The notes under the pieces were generated by a model, which made no database searches, was not told the origin of the DNA, and saw only the letters and a list, made by a program, of their open reading frames with translations. The translations under genes and the position numbers were made by a program. From Argentina anserina (taxonomy: Eukaryota > Streptophyta > Magnoliopsida > Rosales > Rosaceae), in contig NC_065878.1 of NCBI RefSeq assembly GCF_933775445.1, positions 17,371,395 through 17,435,394 on the forward strand: a stretch of 64,000 nt of DNA, written 5' to 3'. Positions 13,072-23,782 of the stretch are shown one piece after another. Each line of letters starts with the position of its first letter. The stretch's first letter is position 1.

Positions 13072-15536
13072 CTAGCCCCGCCGCTTCCCCCGATTCGCCT
13101 TGCGGCGGTTGTGCATCCTGATGCTCTGAGAAGGAGGAGTAGGAGAAGGAGTCTCCGGATTAGAATCAGACCTGTCATTATCACAAGAAAAACCAGAATA
13201 AGAAGAGTCAGAAATTTTCTTACCATCTTCGGCCTCCGCAGCAGGAGCAAGCTGCGTAAAGGGCGGAGTCACCTCATGTGGCATGGGCGGAGGTTCCAAG
13301 CCCTTCTCCGTCAGCCGGACCTCGTAGTCCGCGGGATCCAGCATTTCCAGCTCCTGGAACTGCGCTATCATGTCACCCACGGCCGTGACATAGTACCCTT
13401 CCAAGTACTTGGTCATCTCCGTGGATGATTTGAAGGCAGGCACGGCGCTGGACGAGGCCTCCTCTGCTACGCCGCATCCCTCTCCGCTGCTATCTCTCGG
13501 GCAAGTGACTCTGCCACCTCCCGACGGGCAACCTCTTGCCGAAGGTCCTCCTAGAGGTTCGCCGCATTTTCCAACTTGGCCCTAGCATTTGCCAAGTCGT
13601 TCTCCAGCAGCAACACCCTTGTCGCGTAGGTGCCGTCCCGTTCAACCACTTCGGCGAGATGGCGATACGCTTCCAGGGCATCCCGCTCCGCATCTAGCAG
13701 GTTAAAAACTATCTTTGCCACCCTCGTGGTAGCTAGACCGAGCGGACTCCGCAGGTCCAGACCAGACCCTTCAGGTCGCCTCAAGCCCCCGAGCCCGGCG
13801 CGCTGGCTAAGGAACACCAGCTTCTCCAGTTCCGGAGCTCCTAGATGGCTCAAAAGACTGCGGTCCAAGGCGGACAGGTCCTCGAAAACCCGAGACTCCG
13901 TGAATGTGAGGGGTGCCAGTTGCGTAGTCCTCTGTCTTTTAGGAGGCGGAGCCTCCAATGTCGCATCCTCCACATCTTCGGGAGCAACAGAGGATTTCGC
14001 TCTTTTCGAAGACGCGCCCGCCTTCTGCAGCTTCTTCTTCCTGCCAGTCTCAAGAGACACCGCCGGATCAGCCAGATGCGGATCGGTATCGATACGGCCC
14101 ACTCCTTCCGCATCGCTACGGCGCGGCAACCCCTGCTCGTTTGGAAGGCTCGCGTGCGGGGGAATTGGCAGATCCACGACTGCGGAAGAATCCTCGACCC
14201 GGTGCGCTGAGGCATTCACCTTCTTCGTCGAGGCCGCCACCTTCTTAGACATGACGCGTCGCAACATCGTGATCGCTAGCCCTTCAGTATCCGGCGTAAC
14301 GTCAGGATCTTCCTGCTGCAGAAACCGGGCGTAACAGATGCGCTCTGATTTCTCGAAATTCCTGTTCACCGAGAGCATCGTAGCTGCACATATAACATCA
14401 GATTAGTATGCCATAAACAAAGTAAAGATTGAAGAACATAACACTTCTACTTACGATGGCGACGGAGTAATCCTTGCTCGAACAGGAGGTACGGGTTCGT
14501 CAATACCTTTAAATCGTGAACTAAGTCCTCACCTTAGCACCTCCAAAGATAAGTCACACGATTTACTCGGTCAACCTCTCGCTCGGACAACACCAATCTC
14601 CTTCCAGCTACGCAACAAAAAAAAAAAGAGAAGGTAGCGTCAGCAAACAGTCATTCCGTAGTAACAAAATTTAGGAAAGCATCGAAACCTACAATTAATG
14701 GCCTGAAACCGCGAGAGAATACGCTTCCCTGGGATATACTCTACCCCGTTAATGCGCCCATACTCCCACCCCTCCTCCACCACGAAGCTGTTTTTTCTCC
14801 AGTTCGCCTCTGAGGTGGGCCAGTTCTCCAAAACCTGGTACTCATTGCGCTCATCCCGCCTCACAAACCGCGATGTCCCTCCATTACCATTGCGCTGGTT
14901 ATAGTCCACCTTGAAGAAATGGAGTACCTCCGCCGCAGTAGGAGCCGAACACCTCGAGAGGTGGAATAGTGAGCAGAGACCGAGAAGGACCCGCCACATG
15001 TTATAGCTCACTTGGCCAAAAGCCAAGCCGAACTCCGCCACAGGACACTGCAGGTGGGGGTCTAACGGCAACTCCACCCCAAGTCGTAGTACGGAGGGAC
15101 TTACTAGCGTATGCCCATTCGGCAACATTGAACCAAATTCATCACGCCGAATCGCACTGGCGACGATGGTAGCAGGTAACTTAAATTCCTCCACATAGCC
15201 ATGCACTACGGCGGAGTCGGCTCCATGTGGTTCTTCCACCTCCGACCTCTGCACACCGCCATCTAACCAACGCCTTACAGGCGCTGGGCTCAGCGTTGGG
15301 CCTGAGGTGCTAGTCCCCGAAGCACTTATAATACGCTCATATACCTCTACACTTTCTCCAATCTCTTCACGTTGCGACTCCATGGTGCTTGACGACTCAC
15401 TCGTGTCCCAGTTCGCTAGCACTCTCGCAAAGACAGTTGCACGATCTTCGCGATGCAAGTCGTTTCCACCACTATGCCGCACCAAGTCCAAGTAGTTGGC
15501 CTCCAATTCACTTGTCCACGACCAAGAGGATGACAA
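13072..15536 (-). pseudogene. Antisense accessory gene of the retrotransposon ('putative gypsy-type transposon' protein family)
   Basis: Three long ORFs lie antisense to gag-pol. The first (ATG 15536) carries the conserved block LGVELPLDPHLQCPVAEFGL and then the MWRVLLGLCSLFHLS segment, as in the plant family annotated 'putative gypsy type transposon' (Transposase_28, from memory). Apparent introns have good signals: donor AATT|GTAGGT at 14693/14692, acceptor GCGTAG ending at 14608, donor CATC|GTAAGT at 14455/14454 and acceptor TGTGCAG ending at 14384. The next exon encodes a Lys-rich basic region and then a long Ala/Leu/Arg/Glu coiled coil; the C-terminal part (13443-13072) is acidic, Pro-rich and ends with a basic tail. 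A stop in exon 2, a stop after NAANL, another near 13470 and a frameshift show decay. Function is unknown. Confidence 0.75.
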
Positions 15537-16400
15537 CGCGGATCAACTTCCTTCTGCAGACGCGGAATCGCTATCAGTTAGTATAATTATCCTAGACATT
15601 ACGCCGCAGCAAGCAACACCGAAGTCAAAGGCGAACAACCTAAAACTAGAAGTCAGAAAGTCAGTCAGATCTATCCTACGAACCTCGCAAGAATGAGTTT
15701 GAAGAACATGAAGAACACGAAGAACATGAAGAACACAAAACCCAGTTTACGGCGAAAAGCCATCCGCACAGCCCATACAAACACCCCACTTTGCCGGAAA
15801 ACACCCATCCAAAGATCAAATAGACCCAAAACCCACAAATCTGCCAGAAAAACCCAAAACCCAAAACCACCGATTTACCCTACAAACACAAATCTACCAA
15901 CAAACAACAAGCCACAAACCGAATAAAGAAGGATCCGATCAGAAAACATACCTCAAAAAGCCGATTCACACAAAAATCCCGATGAGTTCACGTTTGGAAG
16001 AAAAGGGAGCAGACGAGAGCAAAAGAGAGGGAATGGGAGAATTCAGATTTCGAAAACTTGAATCTGTCGATAGTGACAGCCATTCTGTCCATTTCACTCT
16101 TTTATAGTAAACTCCATCTCACATCCAGCCCGTTGATTCCTCAAAAGCAATCCTTAACCGTCAGATTCAGAAAACCGTTACTCGCATCCTAGCCGTCGAC
16201 CCAAGAGACGTCGCTCCAGATCTCGTCACGTGGCCTGAGTTACCAAGGCAACGTTTCGGTTACACGCCTTAATTACATGCAATAACTGTCTTCTCGGATA
16301 ACGTCACCCCACGAATTTGAAACGTTCGCGAAACATCCGCCCAATGCATGTACGACACGTGCTATCCACAGCGCGAATGGCGCTGTCATCAGTCTGCAAA
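15537..16400. other. 5' region of the antisense gene
   Basis: Non-coding DNA upstream of the antisense gene. It includes imperfect GAAGAACAC/T repeats at 15700-15735 and a possible 5' UTR intron on the minus strand (donor GAG|GTATGTTT near 15952, acceptor GTTCGTAG near 15675). Confidence 0.4.
16099..16106 (-). promoter_or_regulatory. Candidate TATA box of the antisense gene
   Basis: TATAAAAG on the minus strand, about 560 bases upstream of the antisense ATG. A spliced 5' UTR would account for the distance. It lies inside the element, so the antisense gene probably has its own promoter independent of the LTR. Confidence 0.4.
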
Positions 16401-17395
16401 CACTACGCTCAAAGATAGCGATAAGACGTCCTACGCGTAAGAACTCACTATGCTATGACGAACGCACTACGCTCAAAGATAGCAATATAAGACGTCCTAC
16501 GCGTAAGAACTCACTACACTATAACGGACGCACTACGCTCAAAGATAGCCATAAAAGACATCCTAAGCGTAAGAACTCACTACGCTATGACGGACGCACT
16601 GCGCTCAAAGATAGCGATAAAAGACGTCCTAAGCGTAAGAACTCACTACGCTATGACGGACGCACTACGCTCAAAGATAGCGATAAAAGACGTCCTAAGC
16701 GTAAGAACTCACTACGCTATGACGGACGCACTACGCTCAAAGATAGCGATAAAAGACGTCCTACGCGTAAGAACTTACTACGTTATGACGGACGCACTAC
16801 GCTCAAAAATAGCAATAAAAGACGTCCTAAGCGTAAGAACTCACTACGCTATGACGGACGCACTACGCTCAAAGATAGCGATAAAATACGTCCTAAGCGT
16901 AAGAACTCACTACGCTATGACGGACGCACTACGCTCAAAGATAGCTTATAAAAGACGTCCTAAGCGTAAGAACTCACTACGCTATGACGGACGCACTACG
17001 CTCAAAGATAGCGATAAAATACGTCCTAAGCGTAAGAACTCACTACGCTATGACGGACGCACTACGCTCAAAGATAGCGATAAAAGACGTCCTACGCGTA
17101 AGAACTTACTACGCTATGATGGACGCACTGTAAAAGACGTTCTACGCGTAAGAACTTACTACGCTATGACGGACGCACTACGCTCAAAGATAGCGATAAA
17201 AGACGTTCTACGCGTAAGAACTTACTACGCTATGACAGACGCACTACACTCAAAGATAGCGATAAGACGTCCTACGCGTAAGAACTTACTATGCTATGAT
17301 GGACGCACTACGCTCAAAGATAGCGATAAGACGTCCTACGCGTAAGAACTCACTACGTTATGGCGGACGCACCACATTCAGAGAGCAATCAAACG
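16401..17395 (+). repeat. 66-bp tandem array within the retrotransposon
   Basis: About 15 head-to-tail copies of a 64-67 bp unit starting CACTACGCTCAAAGATAGCG and containing AAGACGTCCTA(A/C)GCGTAAG and CTATGACGGACG. Unit starts include 16401, 16465, 16531, 16597, 16663, 16729, 16795, 16861, 16927, 16994 and 17060; one unit near 17126 is truncated. The centre is more uniform than the edges. Because 66 is divisible by three, one frame stays open for 252 codons (16587-17345); this is most likely a by-product of the period. Tandem arrays between pol and the 3' LTR are a known feature of Tat-clade elements. Confidence 0.95.
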
Positions 17396-17530
17396 TACTA
17401 CACAACAAAAACTCGGCATTCCTTAACCGGGGAGTGGGGGAACTACGAGAGGGTCCGCAAGACCCATTGCTGATTATGGCAAAATGCTCAAATATTAACT
17501 CTCCAGTCAAGAAATCACCTCCCTAGACTG

Positions 17531-17546
17531 GGAACTTGGGGGGACT
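17531..17546 (+). other. Polypurine tract
   Basis: GGAACTTGGGGGGACT directly precedes the TG of the 3' LTR, with a G6 run. It is the expected plus-strand primer site, slightly interrupted by pyrimidines. Confidence 0.75.
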
Positions 17547-18020
17547 TGTTGGCATAGGCTTATGCCCGCCATAATCAGCACAACTATCATCGCATTAAGG
17601 CTAATGTATAGCACATTCTTACAATACTAATAGCAAGTCAGCCGCACTAGCTACGCAATGGGCCTCCCCGCGGCTCAAACTGACTACGGACGCGCCCTCA
17701 CACGCATCTCAAAGAAGGCTCCAGAGAGCACCTTAATCGGACGTCGTCCCACATCGAATGGTAGGTAAACGATCTACTTCAACTCAACAATAAAAGGTCA
17801 AACTCTTGACCTTATAAGGTAAGTACACTGAACTCCCTACTGTAACTCTGCATAAATTACCATCGCCCTAACTTAAGCGTCGGAGAGTCGAATACCACGC
17901 CGCCGTGGTCTCTACTTTGACGACGTGTGTTACCTCTGGCAGGAAAGAGACAAGGAATACGGCGTACCATATCCACGAGGAGCACGGCGTACTAAATCAA
18001 GTGTAATCACAGCATCAACA
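17547..18020 (+). repeat. 3' LTR
   Basis: 474 bp, same length as the 5' LTR and about 97% identical by eye; ends ...CATCAACA and is followed by the target duplication ATTTC at 18021-18025. Confidence 0.95.
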
Positions 18021-18713
18021 ATTTCTTTGGCCAACTGTGCAGCACCTTCAAGCTTTCTTGGTACTTTTTCTTTATCTTTCAAGGCTCTCTCACTTATTTT
18101 CCTCTTAGAGGACCGAGTGTAATTAGATACATCTCTCTCATCAGAGTTACCACTACCTTCTCCAGACTATTAGGGATATGGATTGAAGAAGATGGTGCCC
18201 ATGCATGCTTTCTAGTAGTTGTAATATCAGAAAACAATATATCTAATTTGATTTCAAACTCAGGTGATATTCCTTTTTTCTTGAACCTTGCATATTCCTT
18301 GGTTTTCTGCATAAAATAATTACATTTATCATAAGATGTTTGACAAAACAATCCAGTAGACATAAATTATCAATATAAAAATACAAATTCACATATCCCA
18401 ATTATTTGATTCCAGCGCTCTTCGGTCGCAACAACAGTGTTAAGCTTGGGATCCCACCTAAGACCGGTATATTTATTCTTCAGATCTTTCCATAGTCTCC
18501 ACTCACCTTTTAGGGCATCCCACTTATTTTTAGCTGTTTTTTGGTATAATATTTTCCAATTTGTTCAACAAAAGAAGTGATTATAGTATTCCATTATTCT
18601 GAAGTAAAATGAGATTGTAGCTTCAAATTTCTATGCACTTCCTTGATATATATGTCAACAAAAACTTCTGCTAAAGACTCATTCCAACACGCTTGTTCTT
18701 TGGAATTTACCAT
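18021..18713 (-). pseudogene. 5' part of the Myb/SANT-like ORF split by the retrotransposon
   Basis: ATG at 18713 begins a Myb/SANT-like domain: the early HRNLKLQSHFTSE segment, then YYTKKQLKN, then a tryptophan-rich WD-LKGEWRLWKDLK stretch and GLRWDPKLNT. Such domains accompany PIF/Harbinger transposases and also occur in plant L10-interacting MYB-domain proteins. Further on, TTTRKHAWAPSS and a basic SSKRK region lead to KLEGAAQLAKEI at the insertion point. One frameshift lies near 18165. The continuation is at 6384-6119. Confidence 0.8.
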
Positions 18714-20131
18714 CTAGCACATATATGTAACAACACACAATCAAGTACTCAACTTTACTTGAACCATACACTAGATAAATGAACTCCCAGCCCATAGACC
18801 AAAATCTTACATAACCCCTTCCCCTTCCCCTGCTTTTGTTTATGTCAATAATCTCTAAGTTTCAACATATCTTATATTAGTTATTAAACATGCTGATAAA
18901 CTTATATCAAATATTAGTTTGAATAATCTACACTCTAATGCCCAAGCTTAATTAGTCAGAGAATAAGATTGTAGTTATTAGTTGCCCCAACTCATTATCT
19001 ATTCTCATGTATAAGAAACAACCACTCAATCAATAAATCATATATCATTGCAAATTAAATACCTCATCCTCACAAGACTGACCGCAATGAAAACACACAT
19101 AGAAAACATAACATCAAGAAGAACCTTTTAGCTTTTAGTTCTGAAAATAAAAATATTGATGCATAAGGGTATCCAAAATAAAAACAAGTCCTTAGTTTGG
19201 ATACAAGAACATGGGAAAAAGGGAGGGTCTCATCACTCTCATGAAAGTTGATATTTAATCTACTACTGTATTTGAGTTAAGAGGATTACGGTACAAACAT
19301 ATTGTATTCATTATGTATGTCAAAATTACAATCTATAAAATTTAAAGTTTCTTTCTATAACTACCAGACTGAAATTAGAGATGCATGGTAAGTTAGTAAC
19401 TAATACACACTTATTGCTCATGCTATACATGTTACCATAAAGATGATTTATTTTATTCCATCCAACATTAAATTGTCACGTCTCTAAATCTGAGACCACT
19501 ATTATATAGAAATATGGTTCCCGAATTAGAGGTGTGACCTTAAAACCAATAAAATTTCCTCAATAAAACCGATAAAAAAATATGTCTGAATAATACTTTT
19601 ATCAGGAAACAAAATCAGAGTTATTTTACAATACATCGGATTTAGAAATACTGAATTTTAGCGAAGATACATGAGTTTCGCATTTATTGTCTTGAAATAG
19701 TAATTAAAGAAAAATCATTATTTTATTTAGTAGATTTATCTCATTCCCCAAGCATCTACTCATTACCTGAAAATAAGATTGTGTAACATCATGAGTAACA
19801 CAGACTCAGTAAGTACATAGTACATTCTTATATTAATTTGGCTAATGAGAAATTCAAATATGAACAACCAAGTAAAATGTACTAAGAAACAAGTGTATTT
19901 GGTCACACGAATTCTTACTTATGCATATACATATAGATATTAGCATCAATATATTCAACTAATCGTGTGAATTTTTAAGAAAATTGGTAATTAATCACAA
20001 AGTCACATGTTAAGGTTCACGTTTACCAAAAACACAGATAAACCTCAGCATATTAAAACCAACACCAAAGTATATATACTCAAGACCAATTCTCATATGA
20101 GTAATAGTGCACTATTTGTAGGGACTATGAT
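18714..20131. other. Intergenic AT-rich DNA, probable right part of the Harbinger relic
   Basis: No gene seen. The right terminus of the Harbinger element should lie here, but I could not find an inverted 'GTTTGG' end. Confidence 0.4.
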
Positions 20132-20290
20132 CAATGTTCTAAATATCCCGATATATCTTCGATATATCCCCGATATTAAGAAAACGATACGATAAGTTAC
20201 TTATCGGTTTATTATATCGGTCAACCCAAAAAATCAAGTCAAAAAGCGATATATTGGGTCAAACCGTTTGATAATTATAAAAATATAATT
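20132..20290. repeat. Partial copy of the CAATG-TCTAAATA hAT-like family
   Basis: From CAATGTTCTAAATATCCCGA to about 20290 this matches, in inverse orientation, the right-hand 150 bases of the complete element at 33111-33612, including the 'GATACGATAA', 'GGTCAAACC' and 'CCGATATATC' words. The other end is not recognisable. Confidence 0.65.
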
Positions 20291-20583
20291 TTATAATGAT
20301 TTAGAAACGTTGGATTAACAAAAAATTAATTTTCTTTTCATTTTAAAATAATATTTAATAATTATTTTAATTACTAATGTGATAAGGTGACAATGCATGC
20401 CACATAAGATTATGACGCTGAATTTGACGCCATATTGTGGCACCCTAACAATGCCCTTTTGTTATTTCTGCTACCTTATGCTTTGTGTTTGTATATAGAC
20501 TGATTTTCTGGACTTCTCTTATATTTCATCCCTAGTTAGTGGCGGTTATCTATACTTATATTACTAACCCAAGCAGACTTAAT
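20291..20583. other. Intergenic DNA
   Basis: AT-rich DNA without visible features except the 8-bp target duplication of the next element at 20576-20583. Confidence 0.4.
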
Positions 20584-21261
20584 TAGGGGTGGATTGGTAG
20601 GTATATCACTCTCATTTTTTCAATACCATGTACCAACCAATATATAATTGGTATGAAAAATCAACTATTTAAACAAACCAATAATGTTAGTATACCAATT
20701 AATTGGTACGGTTGATACTCGGTTGGTACGGTTGGTAATAGGCTTCTACCAATATGTTTATGACTCAAAAATTTAAAGGTCTAATCCAAATATGTAATAG
20801 CAAATAACAACACAAATACAAAGTTTTATACAACTTCAACCAAATTACCAAGTACAAAGTTATAAATTAAACATGTCAAAGTCTAAAAATTATAAATTTA
20901 ATAAAAATCTACGGCTGAAATATTTATGGATATATATAATTTAAAAATATATATATTGTTTAGCAATGAGTTGTTGTAATTACAATGATAGCCTAGTGGT
21001 AGTTGGCTTCAACTTGTATAGAAGTCGACCAAGTTCGACTCACCATAGAAGCATATATTAAGTTTTTTTTTCTTCAAAAAACTTATATTTCGTTGGTACG
21101 GCATAACACGAAAAATTTATACCACATACCAACCATCTTTTAAAATATGGTACGGTATATTGTATCGTGTATCATGTACCAATTTGGTAGTATACTAATA
21201 TACTTAGTACGGTTGGTATATGAATTAGTTAGAATGAAATTGTGTACCATTGCCGCTCCTA
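20584..21261. mobile_element. hAT-like non-autonomous element (678 bp)
   Basis: Ends TAGGGGTGGATTGGTA (left) and, inward from the right, TAGGAGCGGCAATGGTAC; flanked by a perfect 8-bp duplication GACTTAAT (20576-20583 and 21262-21269). The TAGGGGTGG end and 8-bp duplication are typical of plant hAT elements. Subterminal regions are full of 'TTGGTACGG' and 'TACCAA' words in both orientations, as expected for transposase-binding subterminal repeats. No coding sequence. A tRNA-like segment sits in its right half. Confidence 0.85.
20985..21075 (+). repeat. tRNA-derived (SINE-like) segment
   Basis: TAGCCTAGTGGTAGTTGG resembles a pol III A box and, some 40 bases later, AAGTTCGACTC a B box; a T9 run at about 21062 could terminate pol III. 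No cloverleaf can be folded confidently, so it is not a tRNA gene. It probably represents a short SINE or tRNA-like insert inside the hAT-like element. Confidence 0.5.
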
Positions 21262-21269
21262 GACTTAAT

Positions 21270-22110
21270 CAACCAAAACACATATGAAAATACATTAATA
21301 ATCCTACACTATAGATTAACTAAAATCAGCTAACTAACAAAACGACATATAAAGATATAAATTGAAAAACAAACAACTAAAAACTATTAGATAACTACCG
21401 ATAACTTCCACATCCTATTTTTCCTCCACCCCTAAACTTAAATAACAGAAAAACAAAAACAAAAATTCTCACCCGCGGTGCATGTGTGTAAATGCTAGTA
21501 TCATTTATAAACACCGAGCATCATGAGCACTTAAACCATTCATTCAAACAATGACTAGTAGTTACAAATTTGTTTGTGAAAACAAAACAAAAACTTGCTA
21601 TGCTAGAACACGAAAGTTATTATCAACTCAAGAATCAAATTACTCTTCACCCATTCTGAACATGGTTCAGAATCAATTTGGTTCATATAATGCATAGACA
21701 ATCTGACCTGGTTGGTGAGACAAACTTCGGTTCTCTCATTTCGATTGAGAACAGTGCTTGTTAAAGAGGTAAGAGCTAAAGACCAAACTCCAGTGATGCA
21801 CAGTAACATTGAAACCAAATTTCATAATTTCACCAACACGAAGCTGAAAACCAAATAATCACCAATACCATACCAAAAACACAGAAAGCAAAACAGCCAT
21901 ACAAAACCAAAGAAAACCGAAAATTAGCAGATGTCATTGATAAAGATAACTCCTTGTAGAACAATAACAGGGTACAAGCATAGACCATCAATCAAACCAA
22001 ACCCCCTTAAATTTACACCCATCAGATCAACAAATGTCACCCCAGAGTCATAAATCTCCTCAAAACACAACACAACACATAAGCATAAACAAGAACACAT
22101 CCCCTAGCCC
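21270..22110. other. Intergenic DNA and GNAT 3' flank
   Basis: No gene is convincing. The part from about 21950 to 22110 is probably the 3' UTR of the GNAT gene, because its AACACAACAC-rich sequence resembles that next to the pseudogene. Confidence 0.4.
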
Positions 22111-22941
<831 letters not shown>

Positions 22942-22959
22942 CTATGGAGATATACACGT

Positions 22960-23782
22960 GTCAGTTTACTCATGGAAGTCACTTTCTCGTTACTCATGAA
23001 CTTTGATTTTTACGTGAAAATATCTAGAAATTCTGTTGTACGCAGCTGCATAGGATGCAGTAGTATAATTTATTCTACACACTTTCACACACAACACGTG
23101 CATTTTATGAAAGCCCTCTATCAACCATTCAATTATGTATGTATAACATACAGAGTTGTACAACAGCTTAAACCCGAAAATATCTGAAGTAGAAAAATCT
23201 ATCCTTAATTTTTAAGGTTTGTTATCCATTTATTTTTTGTTGAGACAGCTTAAGATTGTGATTAATCAGATATTATCGATTTGTTCTTTGCTCGTGCAGG
23301 CTCGCTCCGTTGGTCAAGTGTGAGCGTAACTGTGCGCTACTCGCAAAATAAAAATAGTATTATAGTAATTGTAAATAAAATAAGTTGATTTTCGAATGAA
23401 AAATATTATCTGTGATCTCAATTTGTTCGATAACTTAACAGTCTCAACTTACATGTTGATGATTAGTTTAGATTATAATTACGCTCGATAGTGGTTATAA
23501 GCGAAGTAATTTTCAATTCAGCTGTTGAGGTGTGTGGTTCACTCATAAAACTCGTTAATAAATAAGCAATTAACTTTTGGACCAAAGTAAACAGAATATA
23601 TTGGAAGCGTCACTCTCCAAATGCCAAATATAGCATAATGACATAGTTAATCCACCGCCCAAAGAAAAATAACATCCCCAAAATTACAATCATACCCATA
23701 CCCAAAACTGAAATCTTCCCTCACTTACTGGAAAAGCAGCTCACATCTCACTTTCTGACCAGTTGGTTCGGCTTAAAGCATT
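22960..23782. other. Divergent intergenic region between GNAT and AP-5 beta
   Basis: Separates two genes transcribed away from each other. AT-rich, with a CACGTG site at 22956-22961 and another ACACGTG near 23093. No gene seen. Confidence 0.45.

Larger units (their letters stand above)
6385..18020 (+). mobile_element. Ty3/Gypsy LTR retrotransposon, Tat clade, 11.6 kb, inactive
   Basis: A complete element by structure: 474-bp LTRs starting TGTTGG and ending CA, a primer-binding site one base after the 5' LTR, a polypurine tract before the 3' LTR, and a 5-bp target duplication ATTTC (6380-6384 and 18021-18025). Order inside: gag, protease, reverse transcriptase, RNase H, a second archaeal-like RNase H, integrase; then an antisense gene and a 66-bp tandem array before the 3' LTR. 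The order RT-RH-aRH-INT, the extra antisense gene and the 3' array point to the Tat clade. By eye the LTRs differ at about 14 of 474 sites (3%), so the insertion is fairly recent, yet gag-pol carries several stops and frameshifts. It sits inside a Harbinger Myb/SANT ORF. Confidence 0.95.

Noticed and set aside
16587..17345. 252-codon ORF made of 22-residue repeats
   Set aside because: Produced by a 66-bp tandem DNA array whose period is divisible by three; it lies downstream of pol and has no start context or known domain.
16401..17395. CRISPR-like array
   Set aside because: Units are contiguous with no unique spacers, and the context is a plant retrotransposon.
20985..21060. Possible tRNA gene
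   Set aside because: A- and B-box-like words are present but no cloverleaf with proper acceptor and anticodon stems can be drawn.
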